DNA from: Paraspadella gotoi
Lineage: Eukaryota; Chaetognatha
Length of the DNA stretch: 64,000 nt
NCBI GenBank assembly: GCA_051294375.1
Contig: CM119263.1
Coordinates: 26,204,758-26,268,757, forward strand
Direction: 5' to 3'
Below are positions 63,544 through 64,000 of the stretch, one piece after another (the first letter of the stretch is position 1; each line of letters begins with the position of its first letter). The notes beneath the pieces are model-generated. The model did not search any database, was not told the origin of the DNA, and saw only the letters and a list, made by a program, of their open reading frames with translations. A program made the translations under genes and the position numbers.

Positions 63544-64000
63544 GTCTGCTTAGCTTTCTAAAATCCTATAGTCACAAGTTCGCTGAGACGTATTCTGTTT
63601 CAAGCACGCGATGGTCGAAGAGAACGGTTGCAGTAGACCATAATGTAAAAAAAAAACATTCAGAATTTCAATACATATAATATTTAACATTAAAACAATG
63701 TCGTTTATTTCAGCATAAATCTTATTTTTAATATGCCTAAAACCCATTTAAGTCAACCCTTTTTACCGAGCAGCCGATCTATGATGTCATTTCAAATAAA
63801 ATTTTATTAAAAAAAATATTTATTGTGTTAATATAAAAAATTTACTTCAATTATTCCAATTATGAAATTATCAAAATCTCTCGACAACTTTAAAAATAAA
63901 ATAGAGAAGTGTTTAATCGATTTATTTGTGCCAACTGTTAGCGGATGAAATAAAAAGAGCAGCCACAACAACTACAAAAAAATATTATCAAGAGAGGAGG

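Overview
The window is nuclear DNA from a multicellular animal, very probably an invertebrate. Protein-coding exons are short, spliced with GT-AG signals, and separated by AT-rich introns. Long (GA)n/(CT)n tracts, tRNA-derived SINEs, foldback/TIR elements and Penelope-like and LTR retroelement remnants make up much of the rest. The species cannot be named from the sequence. Three runs of N (18366-18666, 20328-20351, about 24640-25305) and a noisy tandem duplication show a draft, long-read-like assembly. All gene models were built by hand from splice signals, reading-frame phase and remembered family patterns. No alignment was run.

Layout. 1-6 kb: AT-rich repeats, a possible terminal exon at 2.3-2.6 kb, a TIR element (3.8-4.7 kb), a foldback element (4.9-5.06 kb) and the 3' end of an LTR retroelement (5.2-5.7 kb). 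6.1-17.1 kb, minus strand: a secreted protein with a signal peptide, three EGF-like modules and cysteine-containing ectodomain exons. Nine phase-compatible exons are visible and the 3' end was not found. Its introns hold a Penelope-like remnant with hammerhead-like motifs, tandem SINEs and foldback elements. 18-27 kb: no gene recognised; a 3.1 kb direct tandem duplication and gaps. 27.8-32.2 kb, plus strand: an eight-exon lactate/malate dehydrogenase-fold gene whose catalytic residues are all replaced, most like the LDH-like domain of UEVLD. 33.9-53.7 kb, plus strand: an eleven-exon SLC43-type amino acid transporter of 626 residues with a probable GC-AG intron.

The last SLC43 intron is 11 kb (42485-53492). 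It contains a minus-strand cluster of lineage-specific genes that I could not assign to known families. Two encode single-pass membrane proteins sharing the juxtamembrane motif DCDW(F/Y)C. One of these carries seven copies of a C-x4-C-x6-C-x4-C repeat (CGPDTC..CGRxNC). The others encode very long, charged, low-complexity proteins. This nested cluster is the best candidate for something undescribed. 54-64 kb is mostly repeats: hammerhead-like palindromes, a full-length TIR element, (GA)n tracts and a CT-rich minisatellite, with one small two-exon minus-strand gene candidate at 57.9-58.4 kb.

The two confident enzyme/transporter genes (LDH-like and SLC43) are both plus strand but show no functional link in the sequence. 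The nested minus-strand genes share architecture and so look like products of local duplication.
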